A DNA stretch of 64,000 nt from Cladosporium sp. IMV 00045 (Eukaryota; Ascomycota; Dothideomycetes; Cladosporiales; Cladosporiaceae), in the NCBI GenBank assembly GCA_001931905.2, contig MSJI02000732.1, positions 1 through 64,000 of the forward strand. The letters are read 5' to 3'. Made by a program: the position numbers and the translations under genes. Under the pieces are notes generated by a model. That model searched no databases, was not told the origin of the DNA, and saw nothing but the letters and a program-made list of their open reading frames with translations. Each line of letters opens with the position of its first letter. Within the stretch, counting starts at the first letter, position 1. This document shows positions 54,769 through 64,000 of this stretch, in pieces.

Positions 54769-55757
54769 GCTACGTGACGAACGTTAGCAAATGGAGACTT
54801 GGCCACAAATCTGATACCAACACAGTGGCAATGAGACGTAGAATGGACTTCTCTGATGACAGTCAGATGGGATTGAGCAATTGATGAGGGAGGCGAAGCG
54901 CTCTCATTCATTCTAACATAGAGCGCGTTCTTGACGAATCGTTTTCGATCAGGAGACTGATCTTCTCCTCTAAGGAATGGGCCGGATCCTCAATGGCACG
55001 GCTAAGCGACGCAGGCAAGAGGCAAATACGGAAGGGCGCAAGTGGAAAAGTATATCATTAACTTTAGCAGCCGGGGTATCTCAGCTTTCAATTCGGTAAT
55101 TTTCGTCTCATCACTGATTCTCCTTGCTCGACAGTTCCAGTCTCACCATCCGATTCAGGAGTGAAGACGGATGTCCGCCTCATCACTGACTCGTCTTCGT
55201 CGGCCATTTCAGTCTCACCGTTCGATTAAAGGGCGAAGTTGTAGGTTCGCCGCTCCGTATTATGCGTACAACGCACTATTTCACGACAGTCAGTATTGTG
55301 ACCAGAATGTAATCCATAGCAAAGAAAGCAGAGCGACCTACACTTTGGGTGCTCTCGGTTTTGCCATCGACCGTTGCCGATGGTGTTGAAGTGAGGTTCG
55401 TGAGTGCTCTAATGATAGAGGGAAGTTGAAGGGTCAGGCAGGCTAAAGTTCAGTGACAGTCCAGTGACATGCCGTCGGGCTGTGATTGGTCAATCGAAGT
55501 CCAACATCTATGAAATGCCCAATGCCTTGTCCCATTGGATACATATATGCTGAAAGATTGGTATTCGACAGTCAACATCTTTCTTACACACCGAATCCAT
55601 ATTCTTCATTTCCGGCGAGAGCGATTTGATTGGCGACCTTGAGATGAGCCTCTGCACCCTTCGTTCAACAGTCTCACAACGCCTGTACCCGCATTGCCGA
55701 CTCTCCTTCAAGGTGGTTCAGAAGAACAATAACATCCAGTGTCGGTCGTTCAATAAC
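54769..55757. other. Intergenic region, with an imperfect repeat
   Basis: About 1 kb without a supported gene. It contains the 72-bp imperfect duplication at 55107-55244 and the probable promoter and leader of the ArsH-like gene. Confidence 0.45.
55107..55244. repeat. Imperfect 72-bp tandem duplication
   Basis: ctcatcactgattctccttg at 55107 recurs as ctcatcactgactcgtcttc at 55179, each followed by a ..cagtctcacc.(t)tccgatt.. block and a ga.gggcgaag-type end. The copies are clearly related but diverged. Confidence 0.55.
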
Positions 55758-56784
55758 ATGACTGTTGCAAATTACAATGGTCTGGCAGCAAAGCTCCAGT
55801 CGTCCGCCCAAGTTTTCGACGCCAAATCAGAGCTTCAAATTCCAGAAACCCACGACGATGCCTCAACCCGCCACAAATATCGACCATTCCTCCTCGACGA
55901 ACGAGTCGCCAAAAACGACTGGATTTCAAAACTAGAACTCGACACCGTAGAAGACATGGTCCAGTCCGACCTCGCCGCCACTGGAGGAGACCGGATTCGA
56001 GTGCTAGTTCTGTTCGGAAGTCTTCGATCTCGGTAGGTGGTTCTTTTTCTTTCCCCAAACATTGTCATCTTTGGGGATTGCTAACTGGGGAAATACCAAA
56101 GCTCATATTCCCGACTCCTCGCATACGAATGCTCGCGCATCCTGCACCGCCTAGGCTGCGATGTTCGCGTCTTCGACCCCACCGACTTACCCATCAAAGA
56201 CGACACGAAACAAGACCACCCGAAAGTGCAAGAGTTACGCAACCTGAGCATTTGGAGTAACGGGCATCTTTGGGTGTCGCCCGAGCAGCATGGAAATCTG
56301 GTGAGAACTCTTCAACCTTATCAGCAAAGCAATTATCTCGAAGATTAACCCGATTGATCCGCAGACCGCCGTATTCAAAAACCAAATCGACTGGATCCCA
56401 CTGTCCACCGGCTCCGTGCGCCCCACGCAAGGGCGCACGCTCGCCATCGCACAAGTCTCGGGCGGCTCACAGTCCTTCAACACAGTGAATTCACTGCGTA
56501 TGCTGGGACGGTGGATGCGGCTGTTCGCGATCCCGAACCAATCTTCCATCCCCATGGCGTACAAGCAGTTCACGGACGCTTGTGATGCCGAAAGTGGTGG
56601 TTGGTTGGAAGCTGAGGGGGGGAGTCGATTGATGCCTTCGGGGAATCGGGATAGGGTTGTGGATTGTATGGAGGAGTTTGTCAAGTACACGATTCTGATG
56701 AGGCCGAGGTTGGAGTTGTTTGCGGATCGGTATAGTGAGAGGGTGGAGAGGAGGAAGAAGGAGGAGAAGGCTGCTCAGGAGTAG
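55758..56784 (+). CDS. arsH: ArsH-type NADPH-dependent FMN reductase
   Basis: Three exons (to 56032, 56102-56300, 56365-56784) give 297 aa from this ATG. An upstream in-frame ATG at 55644 would give 335 aa with a basic N-terminal extension, possibly a presequence, so the start is open. Flavodoxin-like landmarks: [23 protein letters not shown] (FMN-phosphate loop), [32 protein letters not shown], and [22 protein letters not shown], which is diagnostic for ArsH. ArsH enzymes reduce flavin or quinones, and many oxidise trivalent organoarsenicals. No arsenite efflux or arsenate reductase gene lies nearby. Convergent with the next gene. Confidence 0.88.
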
Positions 56785-56972
56785 CATGAGGGACTTGGAA
56801 GGAATGGAGAGCATGTTACAGTCTTTGGGTAGAGCGGACTTTGTACTTGTAAATCGACGATTGCAATTCGCAGTCCTTGTCCGATTCTCCGGGCTGGTAG
56901 TTCGGTTTCGTTGCGAGCATATTATCTGCATGAATAGATCGACCCCAACGCAATGCGAAAGCCACCACTCAC

Positions 56973-58369
56973 CTAACTCACAGGCGCATAAATCAACGCC
57001 AACTGATCAATCTCATCCTCCGCCTGCCCCATAAACCCAACAACAGCAAACCCCTCATCCGCCTCGAAAATATCACAGTTCTCCGTACGCGTACCCGCCT
57101 GCAAAGTCCTCCCCTCGCTCGTCGTGGCCTGAATGTAGAAATTCCTGGTTTGATCGTTCCTCTGCCCGATGCAAAGCTCCGTCTGAGTCCAAGACTCCCC
57201 GGACGCCAGAGTCAATGAATCAGCCGTGCCGCCGGTGCCGCCGTAGGAGAAGGTAGTGCCGTCTGTGAGCTCTAGGCCGACTGAGTCCAGGCGCTCGGCG
57301 CCGCTGAAAGTGATGATTGATGCTGTGGGGTTGGCGGGCAACGTGGGCAGAGAGGTGAACCAGGTGCCGTGAGGACCGCCGGAGAAAGGACTCTGGCGGA
57401 AAGATGGGGAGAGAGTCCAGCTGAAATCGACGAGGATGGGGTTGTGGTCTGAGAGAACCGCGCCGACGTTCGGAGCCTGAATGTTCAGGAAGCTGTTGCC
57501 GTCGTAGGTGAAGCTGGACGCTTCGAGGTTCACGATCTTGGAGCCGCGGTAGAAGAGCTTGTCGACTATCTCGCAGTCGTTGGACTCTGCTGGGTTGTCG
57601 CATAGGAGGGCTTCGGCGCCGGCGGTGGGGTTAATCCCGTCTTTGTGCAGTTGCACCCATGGGTCGGTGAGACCATTCTGTGTGCCGAAGCCGGTGCGGA
57701 TGGCCGTGTCCTCGGAGCGTGTGTAGCGGCTGTTGGTGTCGCCGATGACGATGACCGCGTTGCCGCGGGACCAGGTTTCGATATAGTCGGCAACTTGCTG
57801 AATGTTGGACTGGCGTGCATCGAGGTCTTCCACCTCGCCGCTGCAGAATATTGGAGTCAGCTCAGCACTCAGCTGTCTGTTGATTCGCAAAGAGCATACC
57901 CAGCATCAGCATGAAGGTTATAAACATCGACATAAACGCTCTCGGAAGGATTCCACCGCATGAACGTAAAGCCTTTCGGAGTCAAACAATCCGAGCCCGA
58001 AGCATTAGAGCAAACATCCCACTTGACACGGGTAAAGTTGATCCAGTCACTCGACGAAATGCTGTTCAATCCACTGCCGAAAGGCACACCACCCGAAGTA
58101 GCCGTGCGAAAAGGGTGGTCGTCGGTCTCGTAGATGGCCGCGTGGTAGTTGAAGTCCTCCTGCATGTGGATGAGGTCGTAGCCATACTGCGCGAAGTAGC
58201 TGCCAATTTGCCTGGAGTTTTCGGTCTTGTCGCCGGGGACGTCGTTGCCTTGAAGGATTGATGGGAGGCCGGCGACGTTGTAGGATAGTGCTGTGAATTT
58301 GCCGTTAGTTGCAGCGGTGGAAGCCAACTGCGCTGCGTAGGCGGCTGCGAGGAGAGAGGGTTTCCACAT
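56973..58369 (-). CDS. Secreted endonuclease/exonuclease/phosphatase-fold protein with C-terminal beta domain
   Basis: Two exons (58369-57900, 57840-56973) give 445 aa. The signal peptide is MWKPSLLAAAYAAQLASTAA. The intron (GTATGC...CTGCAG) joins NLHADAG to GEVEDLDARQSN. Metal-dependent EEP-fold motifs are YNVAGLPSILQGND, MQEDFNYHA (metal Glu), VYNLHADAG, VIGDTNSRYT and SDHNPILVDF (catalytic Asp-His). The last 130 residues (from about 315, FSGGPHGTWFTSLPTLP) look like a jacalin-type beta-prism, a carbohydrate-binding fold. The substrate could be a sphingomyelin-like phosphodiester, an inositol phosphate or extracellular nucleic acid; the sequence does not decide. Confidence 0.8.
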
Positions 58370-59047
58370 GATGGCGAGCTTGGGTGAATTTGGCGAGATG
58401 CATTTTCAAAAGGAAGGGAGGTCAAGCAATTGCTCTTTTATCTCTGATCTCAGAAGGCCGCTTGTGTTGTTGAGGTGGACGCAAGAAGCAGCTTCGACTT
58501 TATTATATTGAACCCATGCAGCTTGGTTTAGCGTCGTCTTGGTTCAATCTAAGCGCTGGGGAATGACGGGGGGTGGACCCAATGGCATGTGTCTTGAGTT
58601 GCAACGTGGTGAGTGCCTCGGTTAGAGATCATGATCTGCTTGTCATGTTATAAAGTGGGTAAAACAGGACTGTCGAATCTGATCTGTCAAAGCCGTGTCG
58701 TGGGCAATGGCTTCATGCCGATGCGACGAAGGACGAGAGTTGACACAAGGGCTTCACGTGGGTTCCAATGATGGTCGCTTATCGGAGGATTGCCAAACTT
58801 TAGCTAGACGGCCTTGAGAATAATTTGGAGTATCAAACAAAGACTTGTTAGCTTCACTTCTTCCAGCACAAATACACATCGCCTGCAAGCTGTTCAATGG
58901 AACAGACTGGAGGAAAATGTTCATCGATCATCTCTGCCACCGACTCCGTCTCCTTTGCAAGTGTCGCATCAAAATGATTCTCTGGCTTCAAACGAAATCA
59001 ATTACACTGCATGCAACTACTCTCCCCATGAGCATTCATCGTTGACC
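58370..59047. other. Intergenic, promoter of the EEP-fold gene
   Basis: About 680 bp without a supported gene. It separates the start of the EEP-fold gene from the stop of the GH72 gene, both on the minus strand. Confidence 0.45.
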
Positions 59048-60541
59048 TTACAAGAGGAAGAAACCGCCAGCCACAACGAAAAGCATGACATTAAGCCCAG
59101 CCCAGGTGCCGATCCAGAGCCCTGTGAAGGCCGGTGCAAGAATGTTTGCTGCAGCGCCACTAGAAGTAGCGGCGGCTTGGTCACTTCCAGTCGGTGTCGC
59201 CTCATCCGCTGCCTTGTTTCCATCGCCCGGGTGAGCCTTGTCAGTAGCAGAGACAGCATTGGACGCGGTAGCTGTGCCAGCCGATGACTCTGAAGGCGAG
59301 TTTGTCTCGTGCCCAATGGTAGGCAGGGGTGCGTCGGCTTTGACTGCCCATGCTCCGCTGGTGAATTCCGGGCACGACGGCAGGCTGAAAGATGGGTTGT
59401 AGTCGTCTTTGCGGACACCGGTCGGCGAGAGTGTAGCCCAATGCTTGCTCAGATTCTCGAAATCTGGATTGATGGGTGACGGCGTGCCGGATCTGCCAAA
59501 CTGTGCTTCATTGGCGGGTGCAGCAGTCGTCGGTGTGGCGCTTTGGTCGTAAGAGACAATGCCGTAATTGTTGGTCTCTTGGATCCATTCGTAGATGATG
59601 GCACCGGACCATGTGTCGACCATCTTGTCACCAAAGATGGCAGCTTGATCGTCGAAGCTGCGGGGTGTGATGACATTGCAGCCAGTCTCGGAGAAGAAGA
59701 TGGGAACGTTATATTCGGAGGCATTCTTTTGCAGGAACACGTAGCCAGAGGTCTCAAAGGTAGAGTCGCCGCACCATTCATAGGCGTTCAAGCCGTAGAA
59801 GTCGACTGCCTCGGAGGCGTCTTTGCCACATGCGAGGTAATTCTGGAGCATCGGGCGCAAAGAAGCAACGTCTGCGGCGGTGTAGCCGACGGGGATCTTA
59901 CGGTAGCCCTTCGCTGTTGACAGTCAGCCAGCATTCGACGTGTCGTCAGACAAGCAATTGTGCACTTACCGTCACGGTAGACTTTCATGTCTCGAGCAGC
60001 CGCTTTGACGTAAGGCGCAGCAACATCCGTGTTCGGAGACGTGAGGACCTCGTTCCCAACAAAAAATCCACCCAGATTGTCGTAGTTATGGAACACGTCC
60101 ATGACACGCTGGTAGGCCTTGTACTGCGTCTCGTTCCATTGAGGCTCTTGCATGCCAGGTCCCATGATGTAGGAGTCGAAGGTATCAAGGTCGAGCCAGA
60201 TGTAGATGCCGGCGTCCTCAAAAGTCTTCATGCACTCGTCATGTTTGGCTGAGGGATCGACGTGGTAGACGCGGATGGAATTGGCTCCGAGGGTCTTCAT
60301 GAGGTCGGCATCGAGCTTGCATTGGTTGTTGTCAATGAGCGGGTCTTCGGGGAGAAGTTGGTAGGCGACTCCTGTGGCGATGTGTCAGTGGAGTGTATTA
60401 TCAGCGATATAAGGCAAGTCCAGTGCCTTTGAGGAAGAATTGGTTGCCGTCGCTTGTGAAGAACTTGGAGCCTTTGGCGGAAATGGTGGGAATTGCCAGA
60501 GTGTGGCTGGCCAGCAGGCCAAGGAGGATGAGGAACAGCAT
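59048..60541 (-). CDS. GPI-anchored GH72 1,3-beta-glucanosyltransferase (GEL/GAS type)
   Basis: Three exons (60541-60427, 60371-59970, 59913-59048) give 460 aa. The signal peptide is MLFLILLGLLASHTLA. The first intron appears to use a GC donor (AAAG/GCACTG); only this join recovers the family motif NQFFLKGVAYQLLPEDP. GH72 catalytic Glu residues lie in GGFFVGNEVL and IFFSETGCN; other signatures are GANSIRVYHVDP, DFYGLNAYEWCG and GAIIYEWIQETNNYGIV. A Ser/Thr-rich segment follows, and the C-terminal hydrophobic stretch (ending VMLFVVAGGFFLL) signals GPI attachment. There is no cysteine-rich X8/CBM43 domain. These enzymes elongate and branch cell-wall beta-1,3-glucan. Confidence 0.9.
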
Positions 60542-61518
60542 TGCAGGGTGTCTAGCTGTCGTGAGTTCAGTTTAGTCGGAGGTCAAACGTGTGTAAGGCA
60601 GTGGAGGTGGGAGAAGATGGTCGCAGAGGGAGTGAAAGCTCGAATGCGTGAGGTATTGCTCTGAGTTGAGGGTGCAAGTTGAGAGAGACGTTTGGTTGCT
60701 CGTGAGGAAGGCGTGTCCTGCAGTCAAACGCGGCAGTCACATGAATGAGACTCAACAATACACACGGCAAGACTGGCCAGGTGTTACGACATTCGCAGGC
60801 ACCCGCTTCATGAGGGTGGTCTCGCGATCATGCTACAGATGTAATAATTCTTCACGCCTCTTCCCATGGCCTGTTCAAACAGAGAATCCAGACTCCCGGG
60901 TGCCTCCTGCTGTAAATATGGGCATTGGGGTCGGACGAGCGTCACTTCCCAATTTTGTTTTGGTGACAAGACATAGCGCAGTGTGAGGAGGTGCAAGTAC
61001 GAAGTCACGCAAGAAGATGCAAATGCAACGGGGAGATGGATCTGAGATGGATCTGAGAAGTAGAATTGATACCACTGTCAGTGTTGTGTGACACAGACCT
61101 CGGCAGGCCGGTGTTTTCTCAGGAGGATGAAGGATCGCCGAAGTGTGGGTACAACGTCACGTCGACCCTGGCCGAATTTGTGTAAGGCAAGCCCTCACAT
61201 GCAGACGTGCGTCTACATGTCAGCATAAAAGGCGGACCATTACACGAATCCGGTTAACGGCGGAGAACTGCATTACCTTGCAGATGGCTCGCTTGCATAA
61301 TACACGGAGATCGGAGATGTATAACTTGCAATGCCCAAGAAGTGGCCTCTATGTCCGAGATACGATATGTGATCCATGCAAGAGTAACGGCCGTAGTCAG
61401 CTTGTCCCTGTTTGATGAGACATGCAACATCGAAGCTGACTTCGCAGCTGCATTTCCATAAAGTCTTTTTACATTTGTCGAACAGCAGTACGCCTTTTTT
61501 TTTTTTTCTCAGAACTAC
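60542..61518. other. Divergent intergenic region, GH72 / epoxide-hydrolase-like gene
   Basis: About 980 bp without a supported gene. A T-rich tract followed by CTCAG at about 61493-61512, directly before the downstream ATG, looks like a 3' splice site. It may end an intron in the 5' UTR. Confidence 0.45.
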
Positions 61519-62779
61519 ATGACGAGAATGGCAGCTTACGAGGAATACGACGTCACATATGCCGACGACAAGAATGTCCACTACCTTGCAGCCGGCCCCA
61601 AGGATGGACCTCTTCTGATCTTTGTCCATGGTTGGCCAGCTATCGCGAAACTATGGAAGCCGCAATTGGATGCTTTTGCGTCCATGGGCTTCCGAGTCGT
61701 TGCGCCTGATATGCCTGGTATGTATTATGTTTGCTACATAAACAATATTGAAACTCCATTCTGACATCCGAACAGGATACGGCAAGTCGTCAGCAAGGAA
61801 GGTCACCGAAGACTACGCTCAACAGAACATCCACACTGGCATGCTCGCAATGCTGAAGCACACTGGTCGTGATAAGGCCGTCTGGATCGGTACGACGTCT
61901 CGTTTAGCCACTGGTATCTGATAAGACCTCGCCACTGACAATCGCATACAGGCCATGACTGGGGCTGCGGCACCGTCTGGACATTCGCCGCAGTCTACCC
62001 CCAACACTGCATCGCCGCAGCCGGTCTCTGTGTGCCCTATGGAATCTTGGAGCTGGGCCTCGAAGAAGCCATCCCAACCATCGACCGCGACATCTACCCC
62101 GAGGCCGAGTTCCCCTACGGCCAATGGTCCTACCAGAAGTTCTACGAGACCGACTTCGAAAGGGCTTCCGCTTTCTTCGACGCTGACATCCCGGCCTTCT
62201 TGCGCGCTTCTCGCACCAAGGGCAACCCAGATGCGGTCGGCAAACCCGCCCCGCTGGCTTTCGTGGCGAGGGATGGCGGCTGGATGGGTGGTACCGAGAA
62301 GCCTGATCCTAAGTACAGGCACATCCCTCTCGAGTACACGGTGTACGAGTCTGAGGATTCCTACAATGAATTCGTCGAGGCGATGGAGAAGACAAGCTTC
62401 TGGCCCGCTGATGCTTGGTATGCGAACCACAAACTCAACCGTGCCTACACGCTGGGGAACAGGAAGAACGACGGCAATCTTGAATTCCCCGTTCTGTTCG
62501 TAAGTTCCATTTGATGCTTTCTCTTGTGCTCAAATCGTGGCGAATTGCTAGTAACACCGTCAGATCCATGCCACCTACGACACAGTTTGTGCCACCGACA
62601 ACCCGAAATTCGTTGCTCCCATGCGCAAGCACTGCAAGAACCTCAAGGAAGCCAGGGTCGATGCCTCGCACTGGGTTGCAGAGGAGAAGCCAGAGGAAGT
62701 CAATGCCATCATTGCCAAATGGCTGCTCGAGGAGGTCAAGGGAATTTGGCCGGCGAAATGGGTGAGCGCTTCGATCTGA
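61519..62779 (+). CDS. Alpha/beta-hydrolase, epoxide-hydrolase-like
   Basis: Four exons (61519-61717, 61776-61889, 61952-62499, 62564-62779) give 358 aa. The epoxide-hydrolase class is indicated by the oxyanion motif LLIFVHGWPA, PDMPGYGKSS, the nucleophile elbow WIGHDWGCG (Asp107 rather than Ser) and the base in VDASHWV. A helical cap occupies the middle (FERASAFFDADIPAFLRA). Asp as nucleophile also occurs in haloalkane dehalogenases, so epoxide hydrolysis is probable rather than proven. No signal peptide, so cytosolic. MAAYEEYDV at 61528 is an alternative start. A GTGAGC follows the Trp near the end, so a spliced C-terminus is possible but not needed. Confidence 0.87.
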
Positions 62780-63089
62780 AAAGACTGACGTTGAAATTGG
62801 TGGATCGATTGTGCGGTTTCAGTACGGAAGCCTTGTGTAGATACCACTGGTATTGATCATGATAACTGTCTTGATATCCCTCTCAAGAACCCGAGGTTGG
62901 TGCCCTTCCGCGTGACACTGTGAACAAAATCGGTAGCACCCGGCTCGAAGAAGCCCTAGGTGCAACCTACTCTGTGCGACCATAACGCAAGTTCAACAGC
63001 TAGCATCGATCAATAGCTTTCGAATCGAATCTATCTCTAAAAACTGAACGTACGTCGGACCACCGTCAGCACCATCTTCAATTGCCCCC
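62780..63089. other. Convergent 3' intergenic region
   Basis: About 310 bp between the stops of two convergent genes. Nothing recognised beyond expected 3' UTR sequence. Confidence 0.4.
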
Positions 63090-63800
63090 TCAAGGCTTTC
63101 CAATCAGCCTCCTCGCCGCCACAATCCCTGGCGAAGTCCTTCTCAGAACCTCCACCAACTCATCCGCCGCAGCAGAGACCTTTTCATCAGTCACCGGATC
63201 CAACAGGTCGAGAATAAACAACACCCTCCTCGTCCCCTCCTCAAGCGCAGTCCTCGGCCCCTGCCTCCAATTCCATCTTCGACAAGTAACACCCTCTTCG
63301 TCGCACCACACCACCTCCCCCACATCAGGGTACTCCACCACCTTCCCGCCCTGCGAGTTGGCTTCAAAGGTTTCCTTTCCCGTGGAACGAATCAACTTTG
63401 GCGCACCAGAGTACTTGTCCAGATCCTCGCCGCCGAGCGGGATCTGGTGTTTCACGCAGATCGCATTGTAGACGTCCGTCAGCCGGTTGACTCTGGGCAG
63501 ACCTGCTTCGACGCGTCGTGTCAGGGCTTCAAGGCTGTTGCGGGTTTTGTTCGGTTTTGCGCCGAAGGCCTTGTAGGCTTCGCGCCAGGAGGCGATGTGT
63601 GGGAGCTCGGTCACGGGCTTGTTGGCGAGGAGGTTGCGGGCTGTGGTTTCCGCTTCTTGCAGGAGGGATTCGCTGTCGCTGTCTGAAGGGGAGGGAATGA
63701 TGTTGTCTATTGTGATGAGAAGCACGCGATAGTCTGGTCGCAGGTCGAAGATGCTTGGGTCGACGGTGGCGGAGTCGAGGTAGAATTGAGAGTCGGGCAT
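63090..63800 (-). CDS. B3/4 (PheRS-beta-like tRNA-binding) domain protein
   Basis: A single exon of 236 aa, starting at MPDSQFYLDSATVDPSIFDL; in-frame sequence upstream to 63929 is unlikely coding. The fold is indicated by SWREAYKAFGAKPNKTRNSLEAL, followed by RVNRLTDVYNAICVKHQIPLGGEDLDKY, which is the core of B3/4 domains found free-standing in fungi and bacteria. Next come GEVVWCDEEGVTCRRWNWRQG and RRVLFILDLLDPVTDEKV. Such proteins are thought to bind or edit mischarged aminoacyl-tRNA, by analogy with PheRS, but their substrate is not established. Cytosolic, no signal peptide. Confidence 0.85.
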   Translation of the reverse strand: MPDSQFYLDSATVDPSIFDLRPDYRVLLITIDNIIPSPSDSDSESLLQEAETTARNLLANKPVTELPHIASWREAYKAFGAKPNKTRNSLEALTRRVEAGLPRVNRLTDVYNAICVKHQIPLGGEDLDKYSGAPKLIRSTGKETFEANSQGGKVVEYPDVGEVVWCDEEGVTCRRWNWRQGPRTALEEGTRRVLFILDLLDPVTDEKVSAAADELVEVLRRTSPGIVAARRLIGKP

Positions 63801-64000
63801 GGTCGTGAGGATGGATGGTTCTAATTTTTCACGTTCACAAGAATATGGTTGATCGATTGTACATTTAAATACGTCTTCTATGTGAAAACCTTTCCATTGA
63901 TTTCTCGATCGTGTTGTCAAAGGGCGCAATGATGCTCATTGAGTTTGGAGGCTCCCGTCTCGCTCCTCGCTGCTCGCTGCCTAATCGGGTATCGGCCAGC

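Overview
The window is nuclear DNA of a filamentous ascomycete. Most genes carry short GT-AG introns (about 40-95 nt) with CTAAC/CTGAC-like branch points, and the gene set is typically fungal: hamartin, SSN8 cyclin C, a GEL-type GH72 enzyme, a Git3-type receptor and a Goodbye-NACHT NLR. The repertoire suggests Dothideomycetes, possibly Mycosphaerellales/Teratosphaeriaceae, but I cannot name a species. Starts given are ATG; exon boundaries were set by hand from splice consensus, reading phase and family motifs.

Region 1 (1-29309) is ordinary single-copy sequence. In order it holds an MDR oxidoreductase (-), a secreted hevein/GH23-like protein (-), a queuosine-salvage QNG1 protein with a long disordered insert (-), a degenerate repeat block, an unknown nuclear protein (+), the TSC1/hamartin homologue (+), a secreted S33 peptidase (-), a secreted GH1 beta-glucosidase (+), an RG-rich unknown (+), an LtrA-like membrane protein (-), a single-pass membrane protein (+), the mitochondrial SAM carrier (+) and a calcium-regulated ATP-Mg/Pi carrier (-).

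Region 2 (29310-50926) is the remarkable part. A block of about 10.7 kb occurs twice in direct order, separated only by a 20-N assembly gap (39988-40007): copy A is 29310-39987 and copy B is 40008-50926. Each copy holds cyclin C, a Goodbye-NACHT-TPR-ZZ NLR, the proteasome regulator PI31 and a Git3-like GPCR. Cyclin C and PI31 are about 99% identical between copies and the GPCR about 95%, but the NLR proteins are only about 75-80% identical. Copy A carries a TGA that cuts the NLR after its NACHT half; copy B is open throughout. Both duplicate edges fall exactly at the gap, which fits two overlapping contigs from divergent haplotypes (or hybrid subgenomes) placed end to end at least as well as a real tandem duplication. 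Either way, the NLR is a strongly polymorphic immune or nonself-recognition type locus inside conserved housekeeping genes.

Region 3 (50927-64000) continues with the 5' end of the copy-B GPCR, a fungal protoglobin-domain protein (+), an ArsH-type flavoprotein (+), a secreted endonuclease/exonuclease/phosphatase-fold protein (-), a GPI-anchored GH72 glucanosyltransferase (-), an epoxide-hydrolase-like enzyme (+) and a B3/4-domain protein (-). No rRNA, tRNA, CRISPR array or intact transposon was recognised.
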